Part shown: positions 51,612-62,650 of the stretch, piece after piece | How positions within the stretch are numbered: the first letter of the stretch is position 1 | How the letters are laid out: every line of letters begins with the position of its first letter | NCBI RefSeq assembly: GCF_000317105.1 | Contig: NC_019693.1 | Location: forward strand, 2,790,001-2,854,000 | Direction: 5' to 3' | DNA length: 64,000 bases | Origin: Oscillatoria acuminata PCC 6304 | Lineage (GTDB): Bacteria; Cyanobacteriota; Cyanobacteriia; Cyanobacteriales; Laspinemataceae | The notes under the pieces: generated by a model | What the model was told of the DNA's origin: nothing | Seen by the model: the letters and a program-made list of their open reading frames with translations, nothing else | Database searches by the model: none | Program-made: the position numbers and the translations under genes

Positions 51612-54600
51612 TTAATGTTGGGGCAAGCTAATCACAAATTCTGTCCCTTGACCGATTTGAGAGTGGACCTGTAATTGACCGCCGTGGGTCTCAACCACAA
51701 TTTGACGGGCGATCGCCAATCCTAACCCCGTTCCTTTCCCCACGGCTTTAGTGGTAAACAAATGGTCAAAAATCTTGGATTGAATTTCTGGGGGAATACC
51801 CGCGCCGTTGTCAGCAATTTTAATCTCAACCCAGTTTTCAACTTGTTGAATCTGAATAGTAATCTGTTGCTTTTGCGCTGTTATTTCGGCAAATGATGAC
51901 TGTTGGGCTAGATCATCAAACACATCAATAGCATTCGCCAGAATATTCATAAACACCTGATTTAGCTGACCCGGGAAACAATTAACTGGGTTGAGCCAAT
52001 TATATGCTTTCGCTACTTTAATCTCAGGGCGATGTTCATTCCCTTTGAGGCGATGGCGCAAAATCAACAATGTACTTTCAATGCCCTCATGGAGATTAAA
52101 AGGCTGTTTGTGATCCGTGTCTTTTCGGGAAAAGGTGCGTAAACTTTGGCTAATGGATTTAATGCGATCGCCGCTATCTCGCATCGCCCGAATCAACTGA
52201 GGCAAATCCTGCCGCAAATAGTCTAAATCCACCGCCTCCAGTTCCGCTTCAATCTCATTCCCCGGTTCAGGTAATGCTTCCCCATAAAGCTCAAGCAGTC
52301 TCAATAAATCCTTAACATAGTCCTCTGTCGCCCCCACATTACCCAGAATACAACCCGCCGGATTGTTAATCTCATGGGCAACCCCCGAGACTAATCCCCC
52401 AAGGGCTGACATTTTTTCACTCTGAACTAACTGGAGTTGGGCTTGTTGCAAATCCGTCAGAGACTGTTGCACCTGTTGATACAGCCGAGCGTTTTCTAAG
52501 GAAATTGCGGCTTGAGTACACAGGAAATTGAGAACCACAATCCGTTCCTCGGTAAATACCCCACGGGTCAGACTATTCTTCAAATAGACAATGCCAATAC
52601 AGCGACCCTGATTAAGAATCGGCAAACATAAAATGCTCTTGGGCTGTCGAATTTGTAGATATTCATCCAATATGGGTAAATTGGTTTCTAAATTATCAAC
52701 AACCACTAATTCCTGGGTATTTTTGACATATTGAATGAGCTTGACCGGCAGATCCGGATTATGATCGAGGGAATCGGTGCACAGGTGAATTTCATCGGGG
52801 CTGGCGATGGCCCGTACCTGCCAGACCCCCCCATCATTGGGAATGATTAAGACGCAGCGATCGCCCCCAGAGTTTTGCAGGATAATTTGCGTGAGTTGAT
52901 TGAGCAATTCATCAAGTTGTAGGGTACTAGAAAGGGCTTGAGATGCTTTCAGAACACTGGCTAAATCCAGGGTTTGGTTAATACTATAGCTACTGTTATT
53001 ATGTTGAGTGCCGGTACTAATTGACCCGGTTATACTGGAGAACTTGCTGATTGTATTCAACAAATCCAGACATTGTAGTGAAGGTTGCAGAATCGGTTGC
53101 AACAAATGAGGATAACGGGTTTCCAAATCCACCACTTTCGCTTTTGCTCCCCAACGGGAATAGCAGTAGTAGGCTTCTTGGAGATAGTCTGCCGCAATTT
53201 TCTCCTTACCCCAAGCTAGATAAAACTGAGCCGCCAGTTCATTGGCGAGTGCTTCATCTTGAATGAAACCGTTCTCTTTAGCTCCAGAGATGGCGCGATC
53301 GTATAAGTCTATTGCTTTTACCTTTTGCCGTAGTACACGACACCGCTCTGCCACAACCAGATTATATTTATGTTCAAAGTTTTTAGGAGCATGAACTGCC
53401 CATTCTTTCATTAATTGTTGATTAATCTTTACCTGCATTAGTCGAGATTTTTGAGCTTCACCCGCAGACAAAAGACTACTCTTTTCCAAGTTAGAACAAT
53501 CAGCCAATAGGCAAAGCGAATAATAAAAATTGTGAATAGCAATCGTTATTCCAATAGCAGAATCAACATAATTGGCTGCTTTCACCGCTGATTGGACTGC
53601 CACTAGATGGCTTCCAAATAAATAGCTCAGAATGCATTTGGTCAAATAGGCGGTAAACGGCAGTGAGCGGTCATTCCCTGAACAAAAAACAGCAAGAAGA
53701 CCCGCCTCATCGAAACAATCCCCTAAAAGTTGTTCTGGCGTAGCGATATTTTCCAGCAGATTCAAGACAAATTGTTGCCAAATTTTTGTATGATTGAGAG
53801 CATGGTCTTGCTTGATGCTATTGACAACATTTATGGTAATACCTTGCCTTTTATGCACGTCCAGCAGAGGCTCCCCAGCCAGAACATTAAAAGTGCAACA
53901 GTGAGCGCTTGCATAGCTGGCATATTCAATATCCCCCATTTCAAAACCGACGTGACTAGCTTTTTCCAATGGTTTTATACTTTGAGCGAAAGAATCTTTC
54001 CAAGGCTTAATAAACACATTGAACAAATTGATGACCTTGCATTCTAATTCCCGAGCCGAGAAGCGATCTAATACTTTCAACGCCAGCAAGCCACAGTAAT
54101 AACCCTTGTCCAAGTCTTTTTCAACTCCACATTGCAATATGCCATACAACACATAGGCAAATGCGGTTAGTGGTGTATGTCCTTCCTTCAGGCTCAGATC
54201 GATTGCTGTCAAAACGATTGGTGATAAAAGTGCGGGTTGTGCTGTATAGGCTGGGGAGAACATCACCATCAGCATACGCATAATGGCCCTGTGATGAGCA
54301 TCTTGCATCACTGGCAATGATTCTATTGTGGATAGCTGCGGTAGATGAATGTCAGAAGATAGAGGAGGATGATTTAAATCAACGCCTAGAAGTTCTAGGG
54401 ATAACTTTCCTACATCTAGTGCTTTTAGCATTTCTGACTGAGCCATATACATTTGAATTTGTAGTTCGTAAACGGTCACCCGATCAAGGACGCTAGTCAC
54501 CTGCTCTAAAACCAGGGTGGCTAGAGTATTGGCACGAGGGAAGTTGATGGCGAGATACTCGGCCTTAATCGCAGATTGATAAAGGGATAGCGCTAACTGA

Positions 54601-57017
54601 TACTGAGCTTTCCAACAATCAATTTCTAAAAGTTTTATTCCCGCATCAAAATATTGACGGGCGCTAACATAAGCTGTGGCTGCCAGTGCCTTTTGTCCAG
54701 CCTTGAGATTTAATTCAGATAACTGACATTTTTCTTCTTGGGTCTCAATTGATTCCGTGCCTTGATTTAAGTGGTTAACAATGTCAAAGATGCCTTCCTC
54801 TAATTTGTCTGAAGGGGTATGCTGCAATAGCAATTTTCCGATTTGGTAGCGAGTGATCTGCTTTTGCTCCGTGGGAATCAAAGAATAGGCTGCCTGCTGA
54901 ACGCGGTCATGGAAAAAGCGATAGTTAATTTGCTCAGAAAGCGCTTCAGCCAGAGGTTGAGGAGTATGAGTACAATCATCCCCTAGATAAAATTTGTAAA
55001 TTCTACTCTCCGGCAAAACTAGCCCCTCTTGAAGCGCAGGCCACAGGGCCGAGGCCACTTGAGTTTGGGATTGCTCTGAAACAATCGCCAGAGTCTTGAG
55101 GTCAAATTGTGCCCCAATACAAGCCGCAAATTTTAGCTGTTCCTGGGTGGCGATCGGCAGTTTTTGTAACTGCAACGCCATAAATGCCACCACATCATCC
55201 GTTAAGGCTGCATCCTGTACCTGCACAAGGTCACATTGCCAATGGCGAGCCTCGTGATCAAAGGTAATCAGGCCATCCTGGTGTAATGCCTTGAGAAATT
55301 GAGTCGCAAAGAAAGGATTACCCTGAGTCTTTTGCATGACCAGGCTTGTCAACGGCTGTACCAAGGACTCTGGAGCTTGGAAAGCCTCGGCAATTAGGTG
55401 ATTGAGACTCTCAGCCTTCAAGGAACCAAGGGTAAGGGTTTCAAGGGTCACATTTGCCTTTTCTAGAGCATTAACCGTCATTAAGAAGGGATGACCGGGA
55501 AACACTTCATTATCTCGATAGGCTCCTAAGACTAATAAATATTGACATTGGGCTTCCGTCAACAGCCTCTGCATTAAGCTCAAGGAGGCAGAATCTGCCC
55601 ATTGCAGGTCATCAATAAAGATGACTAAGGGATGCTCTACTGTTGTAAAAACCTGAATGAAGTTTTGGAAGAGGAGGTTAAAGCGATTTCGTGCTGCCTC
55701 ACCGGAGAGTTCTGGGACCGGAGGTTGTGGCCCGGTGATCCGTTCGAGTTCAGGAATTAGATCAATAATGACCTGGGCACTTTCTGTTAGGGCAGCTAGA
55801 ATCTTAGCTTTCCAAATGTTTAGCTGCCGATCTGATTCCGAGAGCAATTGACCGACCAGATCGCGGAAGGCTTGAATAAAGGCATTCAAGGGAATATTCC
55901 GATTAAACTGGTCGAATTTTCCTTTAATGAAATAGCCGCGCTGCCGAACAATGGGCTTATGAACTTCATTGATGACGGCGGTTTTGCCGATGCCAGAAAA
56001 GCCCGCCACGAGCAATAACTCTGAGGTTCCCTCGGCTACACGGTCAAAGGCGGTTAATAACTGGGCGACTTCAGTTTCTCGGCCATAGAGTTTTTCGGGA
56101 ATAATGAAGCGATCGCTCAAATCCCGTTGACCCAAAGCAAACTCAGTAATCTCACCCCTGGTTTGCCATTGGTTTAGGCATTCTCGTAAATCGTGCTGCA
56201 GTCCTAGGTCACTTTGGTAACGGTCTTCGGCATTTTTCGCCATCAGTTTAGCCACGATCGCCCCAAGCATAGCGGGAATCTCCGGTTTAACCTCATGGAC
56301 TGGGGTTGGGGTTTTGGCAATGTGGCTATGGATCACCTCTAGGGGGTCATCGCTATAAAACGGCAATTGCCCCGTCAAAAGTTCATAGAGCATCACGCCT
56401 AGGGCATAAAAGTCAGTGCGATAGTCAATCCCTCGGTTCATCCGCCCAGTTTGTTCAGGGGCTAGGTAAGCGAGGGTTCCTTCTAGTCCCTGGGGGCTTT
56501 GAATAGTTTGGGTTTCCTTGGGTAGCAAGGAGGCAATACTGAAATCAATTAGGGTGATTTGCCCTGAGTTTGGATGAATGAGAACATTGGCCGGCTTGAT
56601 ATCTTTATGGATAATCCGCTGCTGATGCAACTGGTGGAGAATAGCGGTTAATTGAATAGCAATTTCAATGATTTCTAATAGATTTAAGGATTGATTTTCC
56701 AGGTATTGGCTCATCGATATACTGCCACTATCTTCCATGACGATCGCATAGCCATTGCCCAAGGCTTCAAGGGCTAGTGTCCTGACAATGCCAGGAATCT
56801 CGATATTTTTAGTAATGACAAATTGATTCCGAAACTGGGCCAACTCCCCAAAGGTGGGATAGTCCCGTTTCATCATCTTGATCACCACAGGTTGCTGCGA
56901 CTGCTGGTGAACTCCACGATAAACCTGGGTGCGGTTTCCTGGGTAAATTAGCTCAGTTAGAGTATAACCAGGGAGTTGAGGGTGCGATTGCAGGGTCGTC
57001 ATTTCTGGATTTTTCAT
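51612..57017 (-). CDS. Hybrid Ser/Thr kinase - AAA ATPase - GAF - histidine kinase, tandem copy B
   Basis: At 1801 residues it has the same order as copy A and the same numbering through the kinase and Walker A. Residues 1 to about 620 are almost the same as copy C. The stretch about 630-1250 is largely different from both A and C (e.g. its own GILQCGVEKDLDKGYYCGLLAL and HCCTFNVLAGE). From ALANELAAQFYLAWGKEK onward it is nearly identical again. His about 1548; the kinase and Bergerat ATP-binding motifs are intact. A 116-base gap separates it from copy A's ATG side; no separate promoter is obvious there, so the array may be one long transcript. The signal sensed is not known. Confidence 0.93.
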   Translation of the reverse strand: MKNPEMTTLQSHPQLPGYTLTELIYPGNRTQVYRGVHQQSQQPVVIKMMKRDYPTFGELAQFRNQFVITKNIEIPGIVRTLALEALGNGYAIVMEDSGSISMSQYLENQSLNLLEIIEIAIQLTAILHQLHQQRIIHKDIKPANVLIHPNSGQITLIDFSIASLLPKETQTIQSPQGLEGTLAYLAPEQTGRMNRGIDYRTDFYALGVMLYELLTGQLPFYSDDPLEVIHSHIAKTPTPVHEVKPEIPAMLGAIVAKLMAKNAEDRYQSDLGLQHDLRECLNQWQTRGEITEFALGQRDLSDRFIIPEKLYGRETEVAQLLTAFDRVAEGTSELLLVAGFSGIGKTAVINEVHKPIVRQRGYFIKGKFDQFNRNIPLNAFIQAFRDLVGQLLSESDRQLNIWKAKILAALTESAQVIIDLIPELERITGPQPPVPELSGEAARNRFNLLFQNFIQVFTTVEHPLVIFIDDLQWADSASLSLMQRLLTEAQCQYLLVLGAYRDNEVFPGHPFLMTVNALEKANVTLETLTLGSLKAESLNHLIAEAFQAPESLVQPLTSLVMQKTQGNPFFATQFLKALHQDGLITFDHEARHWQCDLVQVQDAALTDDVVAFMALQLQKLPIATQEQLKFAACIGAQFDLKTLAIVSEQSQTQVASALWPALQEGLVLPESRIYKFYLGDDCTHTPQPLAEALSEQINYRFFHDRVQQAAYSLIPTEQKQITRYQIGKLLLQHTPSDKLEEGIFDIVNHLNQGTESIETQEEKCQLSELNLKAGQKALAATAYVSARQYFDAGIKLLEIDCWKAQYQLALSLYQSAIKAEYLAINFPRANTLATLVLEQVTSVLDRVTVYELQIQMYMAQSEMLKALDVGKLSLELLGVDLNHPPLSSDIHLPQLSTIESLPVMQDAHHRAIMRMLMVMFSPAYTAQPALLSPIVLTAIDLSLKEGHTPLTAFAYVLYGILQCGVEKDLDKGYYCGLLALKVLDRFSARELECKVINLFNVFIKPWKDSFAQSIKPLEKASHVGFEMGDIEYASYASAHCCTFNVLAGEPLLDVHKRQGITINVVNSIKQDHALNHTKIWQQFVLNLLENIATPEQLLGDCFDEAGLLAVFCSGNDRSLPFTAYLTKCILSYLFGSHLVAVQSAVKAANYVDSAIGITIAIHNFYYSLCLLADCSNLEKSSLLSAGEAQKSRLMQVKINQQLMKEWAVHAPKNFEHKYNLVVAERCRVLRQKVKAIDLYDRAISGAKENGFIQDEALANELAAQFYLAWGKEKIAADYLQEAYYCYSRWGAKAKVVDLETRYPHLLQPILQPSLQCLDLLNTISKFSSITGSISTGTQHNNSSYSINQTLDLASVLKASQALSSTLQLDELLNQLTQIILQNSGGDRCVLIIPNDGGVWQVRAIASPDEIHLCTDSLDHNPDLPVKLIQYVKNTQELVVVDNLETNLPILDEYLQIRQPKSILCLPILNQGRCIGIVYLKNSLTRGVFTEERIVVLNFLCTQAAISLENARLYQQVQQSLTDLQQAQLQLVQSEKMSALGGLVSGVAHEINNPAGCILGNVGATEDYVKDLLRLLELYGEALPEPGNEIEAELEAVDLDYLRQDLPQLIRAMRDSGDRIKSISQSLRTFSRKDTDHKQPFNLHEGIESTLLILRHRLKGNEHRPEIKVAKAYNWLNPVNCFPGQLNQVFMNILANAIDVFDDLAQQSSFAEITAQKQQITIQIQQVENWVEIKIADNGAGIPPEIQSKIFDHLFTTKAVGKGTGLGLAIARQIVVETHGGQLQVHSQIGQGTEFVISLPQH

Positions 57018-57131
57018 AATTACCTGATTTGAGTGGTATTTTTGAGGTGGGCTGAGTTCTGGGTATTAATATTAGGAAATCAACGAGCTTCAGACCCTTA
57101 AAATATCTGGGTCTGCGGCTTGTTCCTTACC

Positions 57132-60100
57132 TCAGCTTTGGGGCAGGCTAATCACAAATTCTGTCCCTTGACCGATTTGAGAGTGGACCTGTAATCTGCC
57201 CCCGTGGGTCTCAACGACAATTTGACGGGCGATCGCCAATCCTAATCCCGTCCCTTTGCCCACGGCTTTAGTCGTAAACAAATGGTCAAAAATCTTGGAT
57301 TGAATCTCCTCGGGGATACCCGCGCCATTGTCAGCAATTTTAATCTCAACCCTGTTTTCAACTTGTTGAATCTGAATAGTAATCTGTTGCTTTTGCGCTG
57401 TTATTTCGGCAAATGATGACGGGTGGGATAGATCATCAAACACATCAATGGCATTGGCTAGAATATTCATAAACACCTGATTCAGTTGACCCGGGAAACA
57501 ATTAACAGGTTGGATTTGACCATAGGCTTTCGCTACTTTAATTTCAGGGCGATGCTCATTGGCTTTGAGGCGATGGCGTAAAATTAGCAATGTACTTTCA
57601 ATGCCCTCATGGAGATTAAAGGGCTGTTTGTGATCTGTATCTTTTCGGGAGAAGGTGCGTAAACTTTGGCTAATGGATTTAATGCGATCGCCACTATCCC
57701 GCATCGCACGAATCAACTGAGGCAAATCCTCCCGCAAATAGTCTAAATCGACCGCTTCCAGTTCCGATTCAATCTCATCACCCGGTTCTGGGAATGCTGC
57801 CCCATAAAGCTCAAGCAGTCCCAATAAATCGTTAACATAGTTCTCAGTCGCCCCCACATTGCCCAAAATACAACCCGCCGGGTTATTAATCTCATGGGCC
57901 ACCCCCGAGACTAATCCCCCCAGGGCTGACATTTTTTCACTCTGGACTAAGTGGAGTTGGGCTTGTTGCAAATCTGTCAGAGACTGTTGCACCTGTTGAT
58001 ACAGCCGTGCATTTTCTAGGGAAATTGCGGCTTGAGTGCAGAGGAAATTCAGAATCACAATGCGTTCCTCGGTAAATACTCCACGGGTCAGACTATTCTT
58101 CAAATATACAATCCCAATACAGCGCCCCTGATTGAGAATTGGCAAACACAAAATGCTCTTGGGCTGTTGGATCCGTAGATATTCATCCAATATGGGTAAA
58201 TTAGTTTTTAAATTATCAACAACCACTGATTCCTGGGTATTTTTGACATATTGAATGAGCTTGACTGGCAGTTCAGGATTATGATCGAGGGAATCGGTGC
58301 ATAGGTGAATTTCATCGGGGGTGGCGATGGCCCGGACCTGCCAAATACCCCCATCATTGGGAATGATTAAAACGCAGCGATCGCCCCCTGAGTTTTGCAA
58401 AATAATCTGCGTGAGTTGATTGAGCAATTCATCGAGTTGCAGTGTACCCGAAAGGGCTTGAGATGCTTTGAGAACACTGGCTAAATCCAGGGTTTGGTTA
58501 ATACTAGAACTACGGGTACTGTGTTGAGTGCCGGTAGTAATCGCCGCTGTTGCTCTGGAAACCGTACTGACTGTATTCAACAAATCCAGACATTGTAGTG
58601 AAGGTTGCAGAATCGGTTGCAACAAATGAGGATAACGGGTTTCCAAATCCACCACTTTCGCTTTTGCTCCCCAACGGGAATAGCAGTAGTAGGCTTCTTG
58701 GAGATAGCCCGCTGCAATTTTCTCCTTACCCCAAGCCAGATAAAACTTAGCTGCCAGTTCATTGGCGAGGGCTTCTTCTTGAATGAACTGATGTTCCTGA
58801 GCCGTGGCAATGGCACAATCATAATACTCAATCGCATCCGCCCGTTGATTCAACACCCGATGGTACTCAGCAGCAATCAATTGCCAACGATGTTGATGAT
58901 TAAAAGGAGCGTGCATCGCCCAAACTTTTAATTTAGCTTGATGGGTAGCAATCCGCTCTAGAATTAATGCCTGCTGTTCGGGCAGTGCTTTTGAGTAGCA
59001 TCTGATCTGGATCAGCGCATCATAGAACACCCAAATCACCATCTGGAAAAATCCACAGACCGCATCGATATATTCTTCTAAATGGGTGGTGTGCTGTGCG
59101 GCTAATTCATCTTGCTCAAAGAGATAACAGAGACAGGCTTGGTTGAGGTAAACATGACAAAGACTCACGCCATCGTTAGCAGATTGGAGCAACGGCAGGG
59201 ACTCGTCAGTATTAAAAATATGACCTTGTAGGCGATAGGGAACTTTGGCCTGTCCCAATAAATTCCATACGGTTTGGAGATAAATTTCATGAGACTTCAA
59301 GGTTGCTTCCTGCTTCACTTTATCAATCACTTGCCGATAAATCACCATCTCTTCGGCCAACCTTTGGAGTTCTTGCCCTGCCCAATACTGGTAGTGGCTG
59401 GCAGCTAACAAGTTGAGCGCTACACATTCCCAATCACCGCTCTCTAAACCACAACGGTAGCCTTCCAAAAGCAATGGAATGGAATGCTGGAGCGGCTCTT
59501 GCCAATGGCGACTAAACGCATTGACAATAAAATAGGCTCGGCTCTTGAATGGGGTGATTTGCAAGTGTTCTAAAAGGGCCAGGGAAAGTTTCCCAAACTC
59601 ATACCCGGTGGGAATATCACCAATAATTCCACATAGAATTAAGCCATAGTCTGCATAGGAAAAAATTGAAACTGGAGAGTTACCATGCTGAATCGAGAGT
59701 TCTATTTGCTTGAAACTCAGCAGGGGCAACAGCCGGGGTGCAGCGATATGGGCGGAGGGGACAAGTTTGGTCAGAATTTGCATGGTGGCCAAGAGGTGGA
59801 GATCTTGCATGGCGGGCAAATCCAGTAAACTCATGGGTTCACGTCCTTGCCAAGCCTGTCGCGATCGCTGATAAGCGGCATCAATATCGTCCGATGTAGG
59901 TTGGTCGGGGAATTCAATGCCCAATAATTTCAGAACCTGCAATCCTGTTCCCACAACTTCTAGAAATCGTCCTTGAGACCGCAGCGCCATCATGCGTGTC
60001 TCGTAAACTTTGATCTGATCGAGTAGAGAACTCGCCTGTTGCAACACGCTTTCGCCCCAGATTTCGAGGTTCTCAAACTGAGTATTCAAATAAGCCGCAT

Positions 60101-62534
60101 CTAGGCGATGGTGATGCAGTTCCAGAGTAAAGGTATAGTGCTCTGTCCAGGCATCTTCTGGCAATAGGTCAATGGCTTGGTTCAAATAGTCGAGGGCGGC
60201 ACCATAAGCATTAGAATTCATCGCTTTGCGACCGGCGATGAGATTCCATCGGGCCAAATCGATCCGCTCAGTCGGATTGACAATTAAGCCAATGCTGGAA
60301 TTCAAATGGCCGACAATTTCAAAAATGCGCTCTTCTTGGGTAGCGGATGAAAAATGACTCAATAATAGGCGACCGATGCGGTAATGAATTGTGGCTCTGT
60401 GAACTTCAGGAATCAGAGAGTAAGCCGCTTGTTGAATCCGATCGTGCAAAAATCGATAGGTCGGATTGGCGGAACTTTCTAAATCAGCCGGTTCCGTACC
60501 CTGGAAGAATTTATAGACTTGGCTCGTGGGTAAAATTAATCCGTCCTGTAATGCTTTCCATAATGCAGTCGCTGTATCTGTGGATGATTGCTCTGAGACG
60601 ATCGCCAAGGTTGCTAAGTCAAATTGGTTGCCAATACAGGCTGCTAATTGAATGACCCGTTGAGTCTCGGTGGGCAGTTTTTGTAACTGCAACGCCATAA
60701 ATGCCACCACATCATCGGTTAACGCCGCATCCTGCACCTGCACGAGGTCATAATGCCAATGGCGAGCCTCGCGATCGAAGCTAATCAAACCATCCTGGTG
60801 TAATGCCTTGAGAAATTGGGTCACAAAGAAAGGATTACCCTGGGTCTTTTGCATGACCAAGGTCATCAAGGGTTGCACCACGGACTCTGGAGCTTGGAAA
60901 GCATCGGCAATCAGGTGGTTGAGGCTCTCAGCCTTCAAGGGGCCAAGGGTAAGGGTTTCCAGGGTCACATTTGCCTTTTCTAGAGCATGAACCGTCATTA
61001 AAAAGGGATGACCGGGAAACACTTCATTATCTCGATAGGCTCCTAAGACTAATAGATATTGACCTTGAGCTTTGGTCAACAGCCTCTGCATGAAGCTCAA
61101 GGAGGCGGAATCTGCCCATTGCAGGTCATCAATAAAGATGACTAAGGGATGCTCTACTGTGGCAAAAACCTGAATGAAGTTTTGGAACAGGAGGTTAAAG
61201 CGATTTTGTGCCGCCTCACCGGAGAGTTCTGAAGCCGGAGGTTGCGGCCCGGTGATCCGTTCGAGTTCAGGAATTAGATCGATAATGACCTGGGCACTTT
61301 CTGTTAGGGCTACCAAGATCTTAGCTTGCCAAATTTGTAGCTGCTGATCCGATTCCGAGAGCAATTGCCCCACTAGATCGCGGAAGGCTTGGATAAAGGC
61401 ATTCAAGGGAATATTGCGATTAAATTGGTCAAATTTTCCTTTAATGAAATAGCCGTGTTGTCGGACAATGGGCTTATGAACTTCATTGATGACGGCGGTT
61501 TTGCCGATGCCAGAAAAGCCCGCCACGAGCAATAACTCTGAGGTTCCCTCGGCTACCCGTTCAAAGGCGGCTAATAACTGGGCGACTTCAGTTTCTCGGC
61601 CATAAAGTTTTTCCGGGATATTAAAGCGATCGCTCAAATCCCGCTGACCCAAAGCAAACTCAGTAATCTCACCCCTGGCTTGCCATTGGTTTAGGCATTC
61701 CTGTAAATCGTGGTGCAGCCCTAATGCGCTCTGATAGCGGTCTTCGGCATTTTTCGCCATCAGTTTAGCTGCGATCGCCCCAAGCATAGCTGGAATCTCC
61801 GGTTTAACCTCATGGACTGGGGTTGGGGTTTTGGCAATGTGGCTATGGATCACCTCTAGGGGGTCATCGCTATGAAACGGCAATTGCCCCGTCAAGAGTT
61901 CATAGAGCGTCACCCCCAGAGCATAAAAGTCAGTGCGATAGTCAATCCCTCGATTCATCCGCCCAGTTTGTTCAGGGGCTAGGTAGGCGAGGGTTCCTTC
62001 TAGTCCTTGGGGGCTTTGAATGGCTTGGGTTTCCTTGGGTAGCAATGAGGCAATACTGAAATCAATTAGGGTGATTTGCCCTGAGTTTGGATGAATGAGA
62101 ATATTAGCCGGCTTGATATCTTTATGAATAATCCGCTGCTGATGTAACTGGTGGAGAATAGCGGTTAATTGAATAGCAATTTCAATGATTTCTAATAGAT
62201 TTAAGGATTGATTTTCCAGGTATTGCTCCATAGATATACTGCCACTATCTTCCATGACGATCGCATAGCCATTGCCCAAGGCTTCAAGGGCTAATGTCCT
62301 CACAATGCCAGGAATCTCGATATTTTTAGTAATGACAAATTGATTCCGAAACTGGGCCAACTCCCCAAAGGTGGGATAGTCCCGTTTCATCACCTTGATC
62401 ACCACGGGTTGCTGTGACTGCTGGTGAACTCCACGATAAACATGGGTGCGGTTTCCGGGGTAAATTAGCTCAGTTAGAGTATAGCCAGGGAGTTGAGGGT
62501 CCGATTGAGTCGTGGTCATTTTTGGGTTTTTCAT
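57132..62534 (-). CDS. Hybrid Ser/Thr kinase - AAA ATPase - GAF - histidine kinase, tandem copy C
   Basis: At 1800 residues it has the same domain order as A and B. Kinase motifs (IKVMK Lys, HKDIKPANIL, DFS) and Walker A GFSGIGKTA are intact; HisKA His about 1547. The N-terminal third is near-identical to copy B and the C-terminal third to both A and B. The middle (about 630-1250) is its own, with more classical TPR-like text such as RIDLARWNLIAGRKAMNSNAYGAAL and ALANELAAKFYLAWGKEK at its end. The gap of 114 bases to copy B and 116 to copy D resemble each other in sequence, showing the spacers were duplicated too. Confidence 0.93.
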   Translation of the reverse strand: MKNPKMTTTQSDPQLPGYTLTELIYPGNRTHVYRGVHQQSQQPVVIKVMKRDYPTFGELAQFRNQFVITKNIEIPGIVRTLALEALGNGYAIVMEDSGSISMEQYLENQSLNLLEIIEIAIQLTAILHQLHQQRIIHKDIKPANILIHPNSGQITLIDFSIASLLPKETQAIQSPQGLEGTLAYLAPEQTGRMNRGIDYRTDFYALGVTLYELLTGQLPFHSDDPLEVIHSHIAKTPTPVHEVKPEIPAMLGAIAAKLMAKNAEDRYQSALGLHHDLQECLNQWQARGEITEFALGQRDLSDRFNIPEKLYGRETEVAQLLAAFERVAEGTSELLLVAGFSGIGKTAVINEVHKPIVRQHGYFIKGKFDQFNRNIPLNAFIQAFRDLVGQLLSESDQQLQIWQAKILVALTESAQVIIDLIPELERITGPQPPASELSGEAAQNRFNLLFQNFIQVFATVEHPLVIFIDDLQWADSASLSFMQRLLTKAQGQYLLVLGAYRDNEVFPGHPFLMTVHALEKANVTLETLTLGPLKAESLNHLIADAFQAPESVVQPLMTLVMQKTQGNPFFVTQFLKALHQDGLISFDREARHWHYDLVQVQDAALTDDVVAFMALQLQKLPTETQRVIQLAACIGNQFDLATLAIVSEQSSTDTATALWKALQDGLILPTSQVYKFFQGTEPADLESSANPTYRFLHDRIQQAAYSLIPEVHRATIHYRIGRLLLSHFSSATQEERIFEIVGHLNSSIGLIVNPTERIDLARWNLIAGRKAMNSNAYGAALDYLNQAIDLLPEDAWTEHYTFTLELHHHRLDAAYLNTQFENLEIWGESVLQQASSLLDQIKVYETRMMALRSQGRFLEVVGTGLQVLKLLGIEFPDQPTSDDIDAAYQRSRQAWQGREPMSLLDLPAMQDLHLLATMQILTKLVPSAHIAAPRLLPLLSFKQIELSIQHGNSPVSIFSYADYGLILCGIIGDIPTGYEFGKLSLALLEHLQITPFKSRAYFIVNAFSRHWQEPLQHSIPLLLEGYRCGLESGDWECVALNLLAASHYQYWAGQELQRLAEEMVIYRQVIDKVKQEATLKSHEIYLQTVWNLLGQAKVPYRLQGHIFNTDESLPLLQSANDGVSLCHVYLNQACLCYLFEQDELAAQHTTHLEEYIDAVCGFFQMVIWVFYDALIQIRCYSKALPEQQALILERIATHQAKLKVWAMHAPFNHQHRWQLIAAEYHRVLNQRADAIEYYDCAIATAQEHQFIQEEALANELAAKFYLAWGKEKIAAGYLQEAYYCYSRWGAKAKVVDLETRYPHLLQPILQPSLQCLDLLNTVSTVSRATAAITTGTQHSTRSSSINQTLDLASVLKASQALSGTLQLDELLNQLTQIILQNSGGDRCVLIIPNDGGIWQVRAIATPDEIHLCTDSLDHNPELPVKLIQYVKNTQESVVVDNLKTNLPILDEYLRIQQPKSILCLPILNQGRCIGIVYLKNSLTRGVFTEERIVILNFLCTQAAISLENARLYQQVQQSLTDLQQAQLHLVQSEKMSALGGLVSGVAHEINNPAGCILGNVGATENYVNDLLGLLELYGAAFPEPGDEIESELEAVDLDYLREDLPQLIRAMRDSGDRIKSISQSLRTFSRKDTDHKQPFNLHEGIESTLLILRHRLKANEHRPEIKVAKAYGQIQPVNCFPGQLNQVFMNILANAIDVFDDLSHPSSFAEITAQKQQITIQIQQVENRVEIKIADNGAGIPEEIQSKIFDHLFTTKAVGKGTGLGLAIARQIVVETHGGRLQVHSQIGQGTEFVISLPQS

Positions 62535-62650
62535 CAGTTTTTGATTTGAGTGGTATTTTTGAGGGTGGCTTGGTTTTATATTTATATTGATATCAGGGAA
62601 CCAACAAGCCTCAGACCCGCAAAATATCGCTCGCCTGAGGCAACCTTTCT

